This document shows, piece by piece, positions 23,647-32,500 of a stretch of DNA of 64,000 bases. Under the pieces are notes generated by a model. The model was given only the letters and a program-made list of their open reading frames with translations, was not told the DNA's origin and did no database searches. Both the position numbers and the translations under genes were made by a program. This DNA is from Tupaia tana (Eukaryota; Chordata; Mammalia; Scandentia; Tupaiidae), in contig JAKSZU010000008.1 of the NCBI GenBank assembly GCA_026018925.1, positions 7,740,415-7,804,414 of the forward strand, given 5' to 3'. Position 1 is the stretch's first letter. Each line of letters begins with the position of its first letter.

Positions 23647-25184
23647 ACATTTCTCTTTGAGGGGGTCCCGTAACACCGAGTGTGGCCTGGCAGCACAGCA
23701 GCTGGCTAGCTCTGCAGACATGGGACCTGCACGTGCAGAGCCGCTGCATACGTTTCCCCGCACACACTCAAGGAATTAAGAAAGCTTCAAGAGTATCTTC
23801 AAGTGCCCCGTTTTGAACGTGAGGCCGTTTGGTGTGGCTCCTCAGCCACGTTACAGGAGGGTACGCGAAGACGTCGTGCCACCTTCCCTCGCAGCAGCGG
23901 CTTCTCTACATGAAGGGCCAACGTCAAGGACCACACCTGAAATGCAAGTCTCCCAGAAGCTAGTGTGACCAGTGAGGAAAGCCACCGCACTCAGCTGTGA
24001 GGGCTCTGTGAACACAGGGTCCCTGTGACTTGGTCACATGAGACACTCCCTCTGCTTCTTCCTTTCCAGAGACCTGAAGGGGGTCCATTCGCCAAAGCAG
24101 ACCAAACTGATAGGAGACAGCAGAGAATTCTCCAAGGTGGAGGAAATGCGGGATTCCTTCATGGAAGCGACCCTACCGAGAAGGGATGACGTAGGAGGGC
24201 ACTAGCCAGAGCACGAGGAGCTGAGCTGACAGAGGACTGAAGACGTGCCCACCACAGCCTCCCACGCCCGCCTCTGCTGCTGTCTTCCCGGCCATGTCTA
24301 CACGACGGACTCCTCCTCTCCTACGCTCTCTCTCTACTCACACATGCAAGGTGGCCCCGAGGCCCCCGCTCCTTCTTGCCCTGCGTGCCCAACACAGAGC
24401 ACCGGTGCCCAGCCCCGCCCATCACCGGTGCTCCTGGGACCCAGAACCTGGGGAAGGAAGGACCACGCTGACAGCAAGGGCGCACAGAGAACTCTGTGAG
24501 CCTAACATAAGTACTGCAGGTCACAAAATGCCGAAACCCACCTAGAGAAGAGCCCAGACGGGACCTCCAGAAAGAAGAATCAAATCGGCCTCTCTTGAAA
24601 CAGCAGTCTTGAAACTGCTGTGTTTGTTTTGCCCTGTGGGCTGTTAAAATATAAGGGAGAGCTCAAGTGCAGCTCAAATGAAAAAGATATTGTACTACAG
24701 AAAAAGGCTTAGCCTACGCCAGGCGTTGGGGAAAACCTGCTCGTTCAAACTCAGCTTGTACGACAGTCTGCCCCCATCCCCCATGCCAAATGGTGACGGA
24801 TAGTCAACGCAAACCTTCCAAAGACCTGAGACCCAAGCCTGCCTCTGAATCTCCTGGGACGCTGGGCACAGGGCGGTCCGACACCAGGTGCCCCGGGCAT
24901 CGCAGCCTCCCTGCACGGGGGCTGCCAAGTCTCCCACACAGGAGGCAGGGAAGAGAGTCTCAGAAAACGTGGGTAACCTGCCCAAGGTACGTTTTCCTGT
25001 CTGCTGTCAGGCGGCCTGACAGTAAGAGGGAAAACTAGTGTGGATTTTTACCTCGGGGAATCGGGGTACTATAACCAATGCCTCGAGAAGAGACGTTTTA
25101 CATGAATTAATCTCAGTATGAAGTCAGGCTTTCTCTCTATACATGAAGATCAATACAATAATCAAAATAATTTAAAATTCACTT
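23647..25184. other. Intronic stretch, no feature recognised
   Basis: Mixed-composition sequence. A segment near 23670-23740 faintly resembles a SINE head but could not be assigned. Open frames up to 96 codons are featureless. Confidence 0.45.
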
Positions 25185-25200
25185 AAAAGGGGCCTTATCT
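25185..25200. repeat. 5' target-site duplication of the HAL1-like element
   Basis: AAAAGGGGCCTTATCT, preceded by TT. This fits the L1 endonuclease consensus TT/AAAA. The partner lies at 29035-29057, with the G run lengthened from 4 to 11. Confidence 0.75.
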
Positions 25201-25559
25201 TCTCTGAGCAGACTCCTCATGGCTACTGGGAACTAGATTTTTCAGGGAACAGGAGAAATGAAGATTTTCTACTCATAATTCAGCCTCCAGCAAGCAGAGC
25301 TAGTGTGGTAGGGAGCCCCTCTGGCCTTCTATCTCTGTCTCTGTGTCTCTGAGGTCTCTGTCTCTCTCTGCTCCTGTCTCCTCATTTTTGCTTTTTGGTA
25401 ATTTTTCCTTTTTACGATTTTTTTAAAGGCAAAGTTTTTCTCTGGCGCTCTGCTCCTCCCATTGTTTTGTTAATAATCCCTTCTGCTTCTTCCTCCCAGG
25501 CAGGAGAGTTGAGCCCTTCTCTGAGCAGACTCCTCATGGCTACTGGGAACTAGATTTTT
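25200..25559 (+). repeat. Direct repeats in the HAL1 leader
   Basis: A 43-bp sequence beginning TTCTCTGAGCAGACTCCTCA and ending GGAACTAGATTTTT is present at 25200-25242 and 25517-25559. This may be a remnant of a tandemly repeated promoter, as in mouse L1 monomers, or a template switch during insertion. Confidence 0.85.
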
Positions 25560-25856
25560 TGCGCTTGTGCGCCGCGCGGTTTTCTGTTTTGTGATTTTTT
25601 TCTTTAAAAAAAAAAATAATAGATAGAAAAGTAATTACAATTTTTTATTTTTTGTCTTTTTTTCTCTCTTTTTGTTGTTGTTTCTCTCTCTCTTTTTCAT
25701 TTTCCTTTTTCTTGTATCTCCACCCAATATCTACTGAATCTGCTGCACCAGCGATCACAACAGAACGGCAAGCAGATTCTAGAACACCTCTGTCTGCTTG
25801 TTCCTGTACATTGAGGCTTAACTTCAAGAATTTGAAAGAAACACGCCATTCATCAG

Positions 25857-26858
25857 ATGACAAGAAATCACCGCCGGATCACGAGAAATATGGGAAAACG
25901 AGAAAATACCTCTCCTCCACGGGAAAAGAGTAACTCTCCTTCATCCACAAGCAGTTCGGTGAAAGTCATGGAAATGTCTGATAAGGAATTTAGAGCATTC
26001 GTAATGTCGAAGCTAACAGAGATGGAAGAAAAGAGAGATAATGAACTGCTAAAGAGAAAGGAGAAAGAAGTTGCCGAGTTCCAGGAGATGAGGAAATTCT
26101 TGCAAGATCTAAAAGAGGAATTACACACTTTACAAAAGACTCAAACGGAACTGCTAGAGATGAAGGCTATAATACAAGAAGTCAAAATCTCCCTAGAAAG
26201 TATTAAAAGCAGACTAGATCATTCAGAAAATAGAATCTCAGATGTAGAAGAGAAAATGGCTGGCTTAGAAAAATCCACCACGAAGACTGAGAAAATGGCT
26301 CAAAAATTTGAGAATGATATGCGAGAAGTACTGGATACCATCAAACGTCCAAATATCCGGATAATTGGCATTCCAGAAGGTGAAGAGACCCATAAGGGCA
26401 TTGATAATCTATTCCATGAAATCCTGCAAGAAAACTTTCCAAACCTAGAGAGGCATTCAAAGATCCAGTCCCAGGAAATACAAAGGACTCCAAATAGAAT
26501 CAACCCAAGAAGATCTTCTCCAAGACACATTATAGCCAGGTTGACCAAAACCGCAGACAAAGACAAGATACTAAGATTGGCAAGAGAGAAACATCAAGTT
26601 ACCTACAAAGGACATCCCATCAGGCTAACAGCAGATCTCTCATCGGAAACAATGCGAGCGAGGAGAGAATGGGAAAATATATTCAAAGTGTTACGAGAGA
26701 AGCAATTTCAGCCAAGAATACTGTACCCGGCAAGATTATCTTTCAGGTGGGAAGAAAAGACAAGAACATTCTCAGATAAACAAAACCTAAAAGAATTTAC
26801 CAACACCAGACCAGATCTCCAAGAAGTTCTCAAGGGTGTGTTGTATCAAGAAAATTAA
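25857..26858 (+). CDS. L1-type ORF1p (RNA-binding chaperone) of the HAL1-like element
   Basis: An open frame of 333 residues. A second Met at residue 12 (25890) starts MGKRENTSPPREKSNSP, which resembles the human L1 ORF1p start MGKKQN, so the 322-residue form may be the real one. Residues about 45-155 are Glu/Lys-rich heptads, the trimeric coiled coil. About 165-255 is the RRM, with IKRPNIRIIGIPEGEE and QEIQRTPNRINP, and about 258-325 is the C-terminal domain, with PRHIIARLTKTADKDKILR and RLTADLSSETMRARREW. The family binds L1 RNA as trimers and acts as a nucleic-acid chaperone in target-primed reverse transcription. There are no stops or frameshifts, so the copy is young or its source was under selection. 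The usual following ORF2 is absent. Confidence 0.93.
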   Translation: MTRNHRRITRNMGKRENTSPPREKSNSPSSTSSSVKVMEMSDKEFRAFVMSKLTEMEEKRDNELLKRKEKEVAEFQEMRKFLQDLKEELHTLQKTQTELLEMKAIIQEVKISLESIKSRLDHSENRISDVEEKMAGLEKSTTKTEKMAQKFENDMREVLDTIKRPNIRIIGIPEGEETHKGIDNLFHEILQENFPNLERHSKIQSQEIQRTPNRINPRRSSPRHIIARLTKTADKDKILRLAREKHQVTYKGHPIRLTADLSSETMRARREWENIFKVLREKQFQPRILYPARLSFRWEEKTRTFSDKQNLKEFTNTRPDLQEVLKGVLYQEN

Positions 26859-27810
26859 ACACAGACACATGGAAATAAGAGTCCAAAAACTATGAAAGTG
26901 GCCAACTTAATCATAGGGACAAGTATGGAGTTGAATATTATATCCTAGAATTTAATCAGGAAAATTGAACCAGAACAGATGATAAAAGTACATGAGACTG
27001 ATAGGTTCATACACCTACCATTTGAACAGAATCCTAACTTGTTTCCTGGCTTAAAGCAAAGTTCCTTGGCACTTCTTTGAGTTAAGTTAAAACTGGCTTT
27101 CTTAGTAGTAATAAGTGAACTCAACACTGAAAGTAGTTAGATTATGTAGGAAATTGTGTGATCAATGCAATGTGGGTGGGAAGGGAACGAAGGACAATTG
27201 TAGACACCGGAGGTGGTGTGAGAGGAGGGTGGGAAGGGACAGAAGGTCAGAAAGAGGGGTGGAAGTAATTCTAGGAACTAGTAATGGAAAATTTTTTGTA
27301 ATGTGCATGATTGTATCACTATACAGTGTGTACTGGATGGGAGATTGCATTTTGTATGCTGTGATGAAGCTTAGGGAAGGAATGTAAATTGAGTTACAAA
27401 AAGAAAAAAAGTTTCAGAAAAAAAAAATATATATACTTAATGACTGCAGTAGGATATGTAGCCACAGCTAGGTGCTACTTTATAGGATGTGTAAAGTAAG
27501 ACTTGTGTTCATGGAAATGTGGGTATCACCTGTGTTTGCTATGAGGGTATTTCGATTGATTAGGGTCTTTGGCGATACAATAATTGTGAGGAGAAAACAG
27601 TATAGAATGCAAACATAGATACCAGAGACTGTGGGAGGAGAGTGGGAGATGGCAGAGGGTAAGAGATAGAGAATCAAGGATGGGGGGAAAAAAGCAAAAC
27701 ATACAGAAGACAAGAAATGTAAGATCATTTACTGACAATAACATGTTTGTTGATGTGCTTGATTGAGACAATATATAGTGTACTTTGGATGGAAAATAAA
27801 TAAAAAAAAA
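26859..27810 (+). mobile_element. 3' untranslated region of the HAL1-like element, two related blocks
   Basis: It begins directly after the ORF1 stop. A polypurine block (27176-27260) and the phrase CACTATACAGTGTGTACTGG are followed by an A-rich run near 27400-27430. A second, diverged block (27431-27810) has a similar purine-rich stretch (27630-27690) and ACAATATATAGTGTACTTTGG. This looks like a partial tandem duplication of an L1-type 3'UTR. Confidence 0.6.
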
Positions 27811-28032
27811 ATTGCTGGAGAGCACATGTACTTACTGGAACAAGATGAGAGAGAGTGACCTCCTGTGGGGGATGCTCATGCCACAATCCCTTCTCTTCTG
27901 TCTCCTCTCAGGATTTTGGGGATCCAAGCACATGTATCCAGTGTGTTTTTCAAGCCACCAGGTCTAAGACTTGAAGGGCACAATCAGCCATGTGGGATCC
28001 AGCCTTAACTGTCATGCCACTGTGGACCCAAC
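27811..28032 (-). mobile_element. tRNA-derived SINE, antisense, inside the HAL1 insertion
   Basis: Antisense copy: GCTGGAGAGCACATGTACTT, CACAATCCCTTCTCTTCTG, CAAGCCACCAGGTCTAAGAC and a head ending TGTGGACCC. No T tail is visible at its left; it abuts the A-rich end of the 3'UTR block. Confidence 0.75.
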
Positions 28033-28227
28033 TTTCAGTTTTAAAATGTTGCAAAGGTAAATGAATTTTCAGCTGGGCAAATGGAATATAACTGGACTTG
28101 TCAGAATGAGTGGTTCTTAAAAAGATGCACTTTGTTATATAAGTTTTAAAAATGAGAATTAAAGAGCTTTGGTGTAAAAAAAAAAAAAAGAATTAATAAA
28201 TAAAAAAATAAATAAATAGGAAAAAAA

Positions 28228-28452
28228 AGATACGGGACTCCCATATGGTCGACCGCGGTTTGAGTCCCGGACCTGGTGTTGAAAATCACTGCAGGTGTGT
28301 GTTTGTGTATGCTGAAAATCCCAAGACAAAAATGGAGGAGAAGGGATTGCGGTATGACCAACCACCCTAAAGGATTTCTCACTTTCCCTCTCACTGTCTC
28401 TCTCCAGCGAGCCCACGTACCCTATGGCAAAAACTTAAAAACAAACAAAAAA
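28228..28452 (+). mobile_element. 5'-truncated tRNA-derived SINE inside the HAL1 insertion
   Basis: Starts within the head at ACGGGACTCCCATATGGTC, keeps the B box GGTTTGAGTCCC, and runs through the body to AAACTTAAAAACAAACAAA. An A-rich run precedes it. Confidence 0.82.
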
Positions 28453-29034
28453 ATCTTTGCAGTATCTCTGTGAACTAAAACATGCCTTTTGAAGCAATAA
28501 TCCTGATGGATTAACATAACCAAAATCTCAGGCTTATGTTTTACTGAGACCTTTCAAAATAAATGGACTTTGCTTTCCACAGACTGCTCTGGATTGCTTT
28601 TTTGCATGGCTCAAATCCACTGGCAAATGTGATACCAATAAAGACATACATGAATTACATGGCCAACAACTATAACTTTGTATCCTGTGGTTAGAGCCTT
28701 ATAGGAAGGTGCTTAGCAGGAGGTATGAGATGTATTTGAGCAGTAAGTCTAGAAGGCTCCAGAAAACTAGGTTCCACCCAGGTTCAGCCCTGAAATCACA
28801 GAACATGAACTAAAATCCCCTGTCTCCTGGGGTCAGTTTTAGTAGCTGCATAATGAAGGAGTTAAACTTGAATATGATTAGGCTGTCCTCCACCTAGCAT
28901 TGTGATTTACTGTTGCCCATCCAAATTGCCATTTGGATTCAGTCTATGTTTGCGTTTTATTGTGATTACCTGTTTCTATTCTGTGCTTCCTTGTTTGATT
29001 AAATTAGTAAATTAGTCTTTTTTTTTTTTTAAAA
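28453..29034 (+). other. Putative 3'-transduced unique segment of the HAL1-like element
   Basis: Unique-looking sequence that ends in a 13-T then 8-A run immediately before the 3' target-site duplication. It contains AATAAA-type signals (for example AATAAAGACATAC near 28650). Its place between the retrotransposon body and the duplication suggests read-through into downstream host DNA at the source locus. No gene recognised. Confidence 0.5.
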
Positions 29035-29057
29035 AAAAGGGGGGGGGGGCCTTATCT
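29035..29057. repeat. 3' target-site duplication of the HAL1-like element
   Basis: AAAA, 11 G, then CCTTATCT. Matches 25185-25200 except for the longer G run, a likely slippage product. Confidence 0.72.
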
Positions 29058-29503
29058 GTATCGGCAATTTATGGGAGTTTGACAAATCAATCTTTGATTT
29101 TGTTATCTAAGAAGGAGAACTTGAGAAGTTTGACAGTTTTCTTCTCTTTAACTTTACACTTAAATGAAATCTCTGAGAAGATCTCTGAACTGGAAAGGGG
29201 CTACAAAGACCTACTCCTCCCCTTTATTAATCCAAATACAAAACAGCGCCCTTGAGATCATTCCGTATGCTGCAGACGAGTTCACATCTAGCTAAGAAAC
29301 ACTGAGAGGCTGCTTCCCCGTTCCTGAAAGGCAGCACAGACTGCTGGGGTTTGCCAGAGACAACCCGGACACGATGCAGCCCATTAGGAGCCAGGACGCC
29401 AGCAAGTGCCGACCTGGGTTACACTCCCTCAGAGCAGCAGGAGGCCCTGGTCCTACTGAAGTGAGGTGCCATCCTTTCCAGCACGGTGAGTTGTTTAAAG
29501 CAT
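29058..29503. other. Intronic stretch, no gene recognised
   Basis: Unique-looking sequence. A MIR- or L2-like phrase near 29170-29240 is too weak to call. It leads directly into the SINE head at 29504. Confidence 0.45.
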
Positions 29504-32500
29504 CAAATGGGCCAGACGGTGGGACAGCAGTAACACAGTGCTCCGCAGCACCAGACCCAACACAGCACTCTGCAGCACCAGACCCAACACAGCACTCTAA
29601 CACAGCACTCTAACACAGCGCTCTGCAGCGCCAGACCTAACACAGCACTCTAACACAGCACTCTAACACAGCGCTCTGCAGCGCCAGACCTAACACAGCG
29701 CTCTAACCCAGCACTCTGCAGCGCCAGACCTAACACAGCGCTCTAACACAGCGCTCTGCAGCACCAGACCTAACACAGCACTCTAACACAGCGCTCTAAC
29801 ACAGCGCTCTAACACAGCACTCTAACACAGCGCTCTGCAGCACCAGACCTAACACAGCGCTCTAACACAGCGCTCTGCAGCACCAGACCTAACACAGCGC
29901 TCTAACACAGCGCTCTGCAGCACCAGACCTAACACAGCGCTCTAACACAGCACTCTAACACAGCACTCTGCAGCACCAGACCTAACACAGCGCTCTAACA
30001 CAGCACTCTAACACAGCGCTCTGCAGCACCAGACCTAACACAGCGCTCTAACACAGCGCTCTGCAGCACCAGACCTAACACAGCGCTCTAACCCAGCACT
30101 CTGCAGCACCAGACCTAACACAGCGCTCTAACACAGCACTCTGCAGCGCCAGACCTAACACAGCGCTCTAACACAGCGCTCTGCAGTGCCAGACCTAACA
30201 CAGCACTCTAACACAGCACTCTGCAGCACCATACCTAACACAGCGCTCTAACACAGCGCTCTGCAGCACCAGACCTAACACAGCGCTCTAACACAGCACT
30301 CTGCAGCGCCAGACCTAACACAGCGCTCTAACACAGCGCTCTGCAGCGCCAGACCTAACACAGCACTCTAACACAGCACTCTGCAGCGCCAGACCTAACA
30401 CAGCGCTCTAACACAGCACTCTGCAGCGCCAGACCTAACACAGCGCTCTAACACAGCGCTCTGCAGCGCCAGACCTAACACAGCGCTCTAACACAGCGCT
30501 CTAACACAGCGCTCTAACACAGCGCTCTGCAGCACCAGACCTAACACAGTGCTCTAACACAGCACTCTAACACAGCGCTCTAACACAGCACTCTGCAGCA
30601 CCAGACCTAACACAGCGCTCTAACACAGCACTCTGCAGCACCAGACCTAACACAGCGCTCTAACACAGCACTCTGCAGCACCAGACCTAACACAGCTCTA
30701 ACACAGCGCTCTAACACAGCGCTCTAACACAGCACTCTGCAGCGCCAGACCTAACACAGCGCTCTAACACAGCGCTCTGCAGCGCCAGACCTAACACAGC
30801 GCTCTAACACAGCGCTCTGCAGCACCAGACCTAACACAGTGCTCTAACACAGCGCTCTGCAGCACCAGACCTAACACAGCGCTCTAACACAGCGCTCTGC
30901 AGCACCAGACCTAACACAGCGCTCTAACACAGCACTCTGCAGCACCAGACCTAACACAGTGCTCTAACACAGCGCTCTAACACAGCGCTCTAACACAGCA
31001 CTCTGCAGCGCCAGACCTAACACAGCGCTCTAACACAGCGCTCTAACACAGCGCTCTAACACAGCGCTCTAACACAGCGCTCTGCAGCGCCAGACCTAAC
31101 ACAGCGCTCTAACACAGCGCTCTGCAGCACCAGACCTAACACAGCGCTCTAACACAGCGCTCTAACACAGCGCTCTAACACAGCACTCTGCAGCGCCAGA
31201 CCTAACACAGCGCTCTAACACAGCGCTCTAACACAGCGCTCTAACACAGCGCTCTGCAGCACCAGACCTAACACAGCGCTCTAACACAGCGCTCTGCAGC
31301 GCCAGACCTAACACAGCGCTCTAACACAGCACTCTGCAGCACCAGACCTAACACAGCGCTCTAACACAGCACTCTAACACAGCGCTCTAACACAGCGCTC
31401 TGCAGCACCAGACCTAACACAGCGCTCTAACACAGCGCTCTGCAGCGCCATACCTAACACAGCGCTCTAACACAGCACTCTGCAGCGCCAGACCTAACAC
31501 AGCGCTCTAACACAGCACTCTAACACAGCGCTCTGCAGCGCCAGACCTAACACAGCACTCTAACACAGCGCTCTAACACAGCGCTCTGCAGCGCCAGACC
31601 TAACACAGCGCTCTAACACAGCGCTCTAACACAGCGCTCTGCAGCGCCATACCTAACACAGCGCTCTAACACAGCGCTCTAACACAACGCTCTAACACAG
31701 CACTCTGCAGCACCAGACCTAACACAGCGCTCTAACACAGCACTCTGCAGCGCCAGACCTAACACAGCACTCTAACACAGCACTCTAACACAGCGCTCTG
31801 CAGCGCCATACCTAACACAGCGCTCTAACACAGCGCTCTAACACAGCACTCTGCAGCACCAGACCTAACACAGCGCTCTAACACAGCACTGTGCAGCGCC
31901 AGACCTAACACAGCACTCTAACACAGCACTCTAACACAGCGCTCTGCAGCGCCATACCTAACACAGCGCTCTAACACAGCGCTCTAACACAACGCTCTAA
32001 CACGGCATTCTGCAGCGCCATACCTAACACAGTGCTCTAACACAGCGCTCTAACACAGCACTCTGCAGCACCAGACCTAACACAGCACTCTAACACAGCA
32101 CTCTAACACAGCGCTCTGCAGCACCAGACCTAACACAGCGCTCTAACACAGCACTCTGCAGCACCAGACCTAACACAGCACTCTAACACAGCGCTCTGCA
32201 GCGCCAGACCTAACACAGCGCTCTAACACAGCACTCTGCAGCACCAGACCTAACACAGCACTCTAACACAGCGCTCTAACACAGCGCTCTGCAGCACCAG
32301 ACCTAACACAGCGCTCTAACACAGCGCTCTGCAGCACCAGACCTAACACAGCGCTCTAACACAGCGCTCTAACACAGCACTCTGCAGCACCAGACCTAAC
32401 ACAGCACTCTAACACAGCGCTCTAACACAGCGCTCTGCAGCACCAGACCTAACACAGCGCTCTAACACAGCGCTCTAACACAGCGCTCTGCAGCACCAGA

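Larger units (their letters stand above)
25201..29034 (+). mobile_element. HAL1-like (half-L1) retrotransposon with intact ORF1 and no ORF2
   Basis: Parts in order: 5' leader (25201-25856) with a 43-bp direct repeat 317 bp apart; ORF1 (25857-26858), intact; a G/A-rich 3'UTR straight after it (26859-27430, with a related second block to about 27810); then a probable 3' transduction with an antisense SINE, a truncated sense SINE and unique sequence to 29034. The whole is bounded by 25185-25200 and 29035-29057. No reverse-transcriptase ORF2 lies between ORF1 and the 3'UTR, which defines HAL1 elements as described by Bao and Jurka. It would depend on L1 ORF2p in trans. Alternatively it is an internally deleted L1 copy, or the element ends near 27430 and the rest is host DNA. 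Confidence 0.75.

Noticed and set aside
25617-25720. Possible retroviral LTR or polymerase region near the ORF1 element
   Set aside because: T- and CT-rich leader only; no LTR pair, primer-binding site or pol-like frame found anywhere in the window.
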